NCBI RefSeq assembly: GCF_051020975.1
Contig: NW_027478165.1
Span: forward strand, 9,516,001-9,580,000
Origin: Osmia lignaria lignaria
Taxonomy: Eukaryota; Arthropoda; Insecta; Hymenoptera; Megachilidae
Length of the DNA: 64,000 bases
Direction of reading: 5' to 3'
This document shows positions 60,843-64,000 of this stretch, piece by piece. The translations under genes were made by a program, and so were the position numbers. Position 1 is the stretch's first letter, and every line of letters starts with the position of its first letter. The notes under the pieces were generated by a model. That model saw only the letters and a list, made by a program, of their open reading frames with translations, made no database searches and was not told where the DNA came from.

Positions 60843-62774
60843 AATTAAGTTTTCTACTTTTTATGTTCCATGATATTTTTTGATCAGATGCGTAGTTCTC
60901 GAGATATATCAAGATATTTAAAAGTTCTGAAGCTGCACCAACATAATAGAGATACAGAAACACCGTGGCCCCTTTCTTTGAGATAACTCTGCACTAGTGC
61001 GAGCCGCAAATGCCACTTCCAGCTTAGCTGTGCAGAAGAAGAACAACAAGAAGAAGAAATATCTCGAAATATGTCCATCAGGACCCTTCCCTTGAGATAA
61101 ATCTGCAAATATCTCGGAAACGAAGCGAGCTATTGCAAAACCTTAAGAGACCTTTTTTGTAGAGAATTAAGTTTCCTACTTTTTATGTTCTATGATATTT
61201 TTTGATCAGATGCGTAGTTCTCGAGATATATCAAGATATTTAAAAGCTCCGAAGCTGCACCAACATAATAGAGGTACAGAAACACCGTGGCCCCTTTCTT
61301 TGAGATAACTCTGCACTATTGCGAGCTGCAAATGCCACTTCCAGCTTAGCTGTGGAGAAGAAGAACAAGAAGAAGAAGAAATATCTCGAAATATGTCCGT
61401 CAGGCCCCTTCCCTTGAGATAAATCTGCAAATATCTCGGAAACGAAGCGAGCTATGCCAAAATGTTGAGAGACCTTATTTGTAGAGAATTAAGTTTCCTA
61501 CTTTTTATGTTCTATGATATTTTTTGATCAGATGCGTAGTTCTCGAGATATATCGAGATATTTAAAAGTTCCGAAGCCGCACCAACATAATAGAGATACA
61601 GAAACACCGTGGCCCCTTTCTTTGAGATAACTGTGCACTATTGCGAGCTGCAAATGCCACTTCCAGCTTAGCTGTGCAGAAGAAGAACAACAAGAAGAAG
61701 AAATATCCCGAAATATGTCCGTCAGGCCCCTTCCCTTGAGATAAATCTGCAAATATCTCGGAAACGAAGCGAGCTATGGCAAAATGTTAAGAGACCTTTT
61801 TTGTAGAGAATTAAGTTTTCTACTTTTTATGTTCCATGATATTTTTTGATCAGATGCGTAGTTCTCGAGATATATCAAGATATTTAAAAGTTCTGAAGCT
61901 GCACCAACATAATAGAGATACAGAAACACCGTGGCCCCTTTCTTTGAGATAACTCTGCACTAGTGCGAGCCGCAAATGCCACTTCCAGCTTAGCTGTGCA
62001 GAAGAAGAACAACAAGAAGAAGAAATATCTCGAAATATGTCCATCAGGACCCTTCCCTTGAGATAAATCTGCAAATATCTCGGAAACGAAGCGAGCTATT
62101 GCAAAACCTTAAGAGACCTTTTTTGTAGAGAATTAAGTTTCCTACTTTTTATGTTCTATGATATTTTTTGATCAGATGCGTAGTTCTCGAGATATATCAA
62201 GATATTTAAAAGCTCCGAAGCTGCACCAACATAATAGAGGTACAGAAACACCGTGGCCCCTTTCTTTGAGATAACTCTGCACTATTGCGAGCTGCAAATG
62301 CCACTTCCAGCTTAGCTGTGGAGAAGAAGAACAAGAAGAAGAAGAAATATCTCGAAATATGTCCGTCAGGCCCCTTCCCTTGAGATAAATCTGCAAATAT
62401 CTCGGAAACGAAGCGAGCTATGCCAAAATGTTGAGAGACCTTATTTGTAGAGAATTAAGTTTCCTACTTTTTATGTTCTATGATATTTTTTGATCAGATG
62501 CGTAGTTCTCGAGATATATCGAGATATTTAAAAGTTCCGAAGCCGCACCAACATAATAGAGATACAGAAACACCGTGGCCCCTTTCTTTGAGATAACTGT
62601 GCACTATTGCGAGCTGCAAATGCCACTTCCAGCTTAGCTGTGCAGAAGAAGAACAACAAGAAGAAGAAATATCCCGAAATATGTCCGTCAGGCCCCTTCC
62701 CTTGAGATAAATCTGCAAATATCTCGGAAACGAAGCGAGCTATGGCAAAATGTTAAGAGACCTTTTTTGTAGAG
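60843..62774. repeat. Tandem 3-monomer higher-order repeat (966 bp), copies identical by eye
   Basis: Units 60843-61808 and 61809-62774 share every rare tag I could find: TTTTCTACTTTTTATG with TTCCATG, GTTCTGAAGCTGC, GTCCATCAGGACCC, GCAAAACCTTAAG, AAAGCTCCGAAGCTGC, GAGGTACAG, AGAACAAGAAGAAG, GCCAAAATGTTGAG, CCTTATTTG, AACTGTGCAC and ATATCCCG. I found no internal difference on reading. The flanks differ at once (TGTGAAGAG near 60820 on the left, TATCTTC with GATGTTTTC near 62797 on the right), so the duplication end points are close to the monomer start. Confidence 0.85.
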
Positions 62775-63740
62775 AATTAAGTTTCCTACTTTTTATCTTC
62801 TATGATGTTTTCTGATCAGATTCGTAGTTCTCGAGATATATCAAGATATTTAAAAGTTTCGAAGCCGCACCAACATAATAGAGATACAGAAACACCGTGG
62901 CCCCTCTCTTTGAGATAACTCTGCACAATTGCGAGCTGCAAATGCCACTTCCAGCTTAGCTGTGCAGAAGAAGAACAACAAGAAGAAGAAATATCTCGAA
63001 ATATGTCCGTCAGGCCCCTTCCCTTGAGATAAATCGGCAAGTATCTCGGAAACGAAGCGAGCTATGGCAAAATGTTGAGAGACCTTTTTTGTAGAGAATT
63101 AAGTTTCCTACTTTTTATGTTCTATGATATTTTTTGATCAGATGCGTAGATCTCGAGATATATCAAGATATTTAAAAGTTCCGAAGCCGCAACAACATAA
63201 TAGAGATACAGAAACACCGTGGCCCCTTTCTTTGAGATAACTCTGCACTATTGCGAGCTGCAAATGCCACTTCCAGCTTAGCTGTGCAGAAGAAGAACAA
63301 CAAGAAGAAGAAATATCACGAAATATGTCCGTTAGGCCCCTTCCCTTGAGATAAATCTGCAAATATCTCGGAAACGAAGCGAGCTATGGCAAAATGTTAA
63401 GAGACCTTTTCTGTAGAGAATTAAGTTTTCTACTTTTTATGTTCCATGATATTTTTTGATCAGATGCGTAGTTCTCGAGATACATCAAGATATTTAAAAG
63501 TTCTGAAGCTGCACCAACATAATAGAGATACAGAAACACCGTGGCCCCTTTCTTTGAGATAACTCTGCACTAGTGCGAGCCGCAAATGCCACTTCCAGCT
63601 TAGCTGTGCAGAAGAAGAACAACAAGAAGAAGAAATATCTCGAAATATGTCCGTCAGGCCCCTTCCCTTGAGATAAATCTGCAAATATCTCGGAAACGAA
63701 GCGAGCTACGGCAAAATGTTAAGAGACCTTTTTTGTAGAA

Positions 63741-64000
63741 AATTAGGTTTCCTACTTTTTATGTTCTATGATATTTTTTGATCAGATGCGTAGTTCTCGA
63801 GATATATCAAGATATTTAAAAGTTCCGAAGCCGCACCAACATAATAGAGATACAGAAACACCGTGGCCCCTTTCTTTGAGATAACTCTGCACGATTGCGA
63901 GCTGGAAATGCCACTTCCAGCTTAGCTGTGCAGAGGAAGAACAACAAGAAGAAGAAATATCTCGAAATATGTCCGTCAGGCCAGTTCCTTTGAGCTGAAT
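63741..64000. repeat. Partial monomer at the window edge, delta type
   Basis: The last 260 bp begin at AATTAGG and run to GAGCTGAAT. It is class A, with CACGATTGCGAGCTGGAAATG, a perfect AGCTGGAA / TTCCAGCT inverted repeat, CAGAGGAAG and the delta patch GGCCAGTTCCTTTGAGCTG. This is the only delta monomer in zone III; the previous one starts at 51505. The truncation is the window edge, not a biological end. Confidence 0.9.

Larger units (their letters stand above)
1..64000. repeat. 322-bp satellite DNA array, 198 complete monomers plus a partial one
   Basis: The whole window is a head-to-tail tandem array in a single orientation. Monomer starts (AATTAAG/AATTATG after GTAGAG) recur every 322 bp from position 1 to 63741. 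Five shorter monomers account for a total shortfall of 16 bp, so 63740 bp is exactly 198 monomers. Neighbours differ by a few to about fifteen substitutions (by eye, about 95-99% identity). No inserted transposon, unique spacer or inverted block was found, and the array continues past both window ends. Such arrays are typical of eukaryotic pericentromeric, centromeric or subtelomeric heterochromatin; which of these applies here cannot be told from the sequence. No stretch contains a gene I would defend. Confidence 0.98.
51505..64000. repeat. Zone III: class B-free, recently amplified monomers
   Basis: After about 51.5 kb no monomer carries the class B CAGAAGCGTAG allele, and the third diagnostic site is almost uniformly GATAAATCTGC, with GATAAATCGGC in a few. 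New markers appear, such as GAGCTACGGC followed by GTAGAAAATTAGG (monomers starting 51827, 53437, 55369, 56979, 58267, 59555 and 63419) and GTAGATCTCGAG (57945, 58267, 58911, 60199, 63097). The zone is assembled from 5-, 4- and 3-monomer tandem units with very few differences between copies, which suggests recent local expansion. Confidence 0.65.

Noticed and set aside
42..63684. Reverse-strand open frame of about 74 codons in nearly every monomer (for example 42-266)
   Set aside because: It opens with TTG, not ATG. The 322-bp period is not a multiple of three, so successive copies fall in different frames. Differences among copies are largely amino-acid changing, and several monomers lose it through stops or frameshifts (monomers at 43132, 59233, 60521). 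The Ser/Cys run is just the GAA/CAA triplet tract read in reverse. It persists because the DNA repeat is homogeneous.
1..64000. CRISPR array
   Set aside because: The spacing is regular, but the entire 322-bp unit is repeated; there are no short repeats separated by unique spacers and no cas genes.
1..64000. Tandem transposable elements or ribosomal intergenic spacer repeats
   Set aside because: There are no terminal repeats, target-site duplications, transposase or reverse transcriptase frames, and no rRNA sequence anywhere in the window.

Overview
The window is one uninterrupted satellite DNA array. It holds 198 complete head-to-tail monomers plus a 260-bp partial one, all in the same orientation, with a basic period of 322 bp. 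I see no unique sequence, credible gene, RNA gene, mobile-element insertion or CRISPR array in the 64 kb. The array runs off both ends. A very long, homogeneous, non-coding tandem array of this kind points to a eukaryotic chromosome, most plausibly pericentromeric or centromeric heterochromatin. The monomer length and the recurring GAGATA / TATCTC motifs look to me like an invertebrate (arthropod-type) satellite. That impression is weak and I do not name a species.

Monomers start at AATTAAG or AATTATG (position 1 is a monomer start). By eye they are roughly 95-99% identical. They fall into combinations of a few diagnostic alleles: spacer AATTAAG...CTTTTTA versus AATTATG...CAATTTA; class A (CAGATGCGTAGTTCTCGAG) versus class B (CAGAAGCGTAGTTTTCGAG); alpha (CACTAGTGCGAGCCGC), beta (CACTATTGCGAGCTGC) and gamma (TTGCGAGCTGGAAATG); and a delta patch (GGCCAGTTCCTTTGAGCTG). 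Rare private mutations act as tags. They show that blocks of whole monomers were repeatedly copied in register at distances of 1, 2, 3, 4, 5, 6, 7, 8, 9, 10, 11, 14, 18 and 20 monomers. There is no single higher-order repeat but a mosaic of local, partly overlapping amplifications.

Layout: zone I (about 1-31.2 kb) alternates class A and B monomers, with 20-, 7-, 2-, 10-, 3-, 18-, 9- and 11-monomer relationships. Zone II (about 31.2-51.5 kb) is the most shuffled; delta-patch monomers cluster there and 4-, 9-, 5-, 8-, 14-, 6- and 1-monomer copies overlap. Zone III (about 51.5-64 kb) has lost the class B allele at its diagnostic site, carries its own markers, and is built from short 5-, 4- and 3-monomer units that look the youngest. 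Only five monomers deviate from 322 bp: three share one 1-bp deletion, one has a 10-bp deletion and one a 3-bp deletion.

The small open frames that recur in nearly every monomer are products of the repeat and are not annotated as genes. They open with TTG, the period is not a multiple of three, and they break freely. No genes act together here. The interest lies in the repeat's internal structure and its amplification history.
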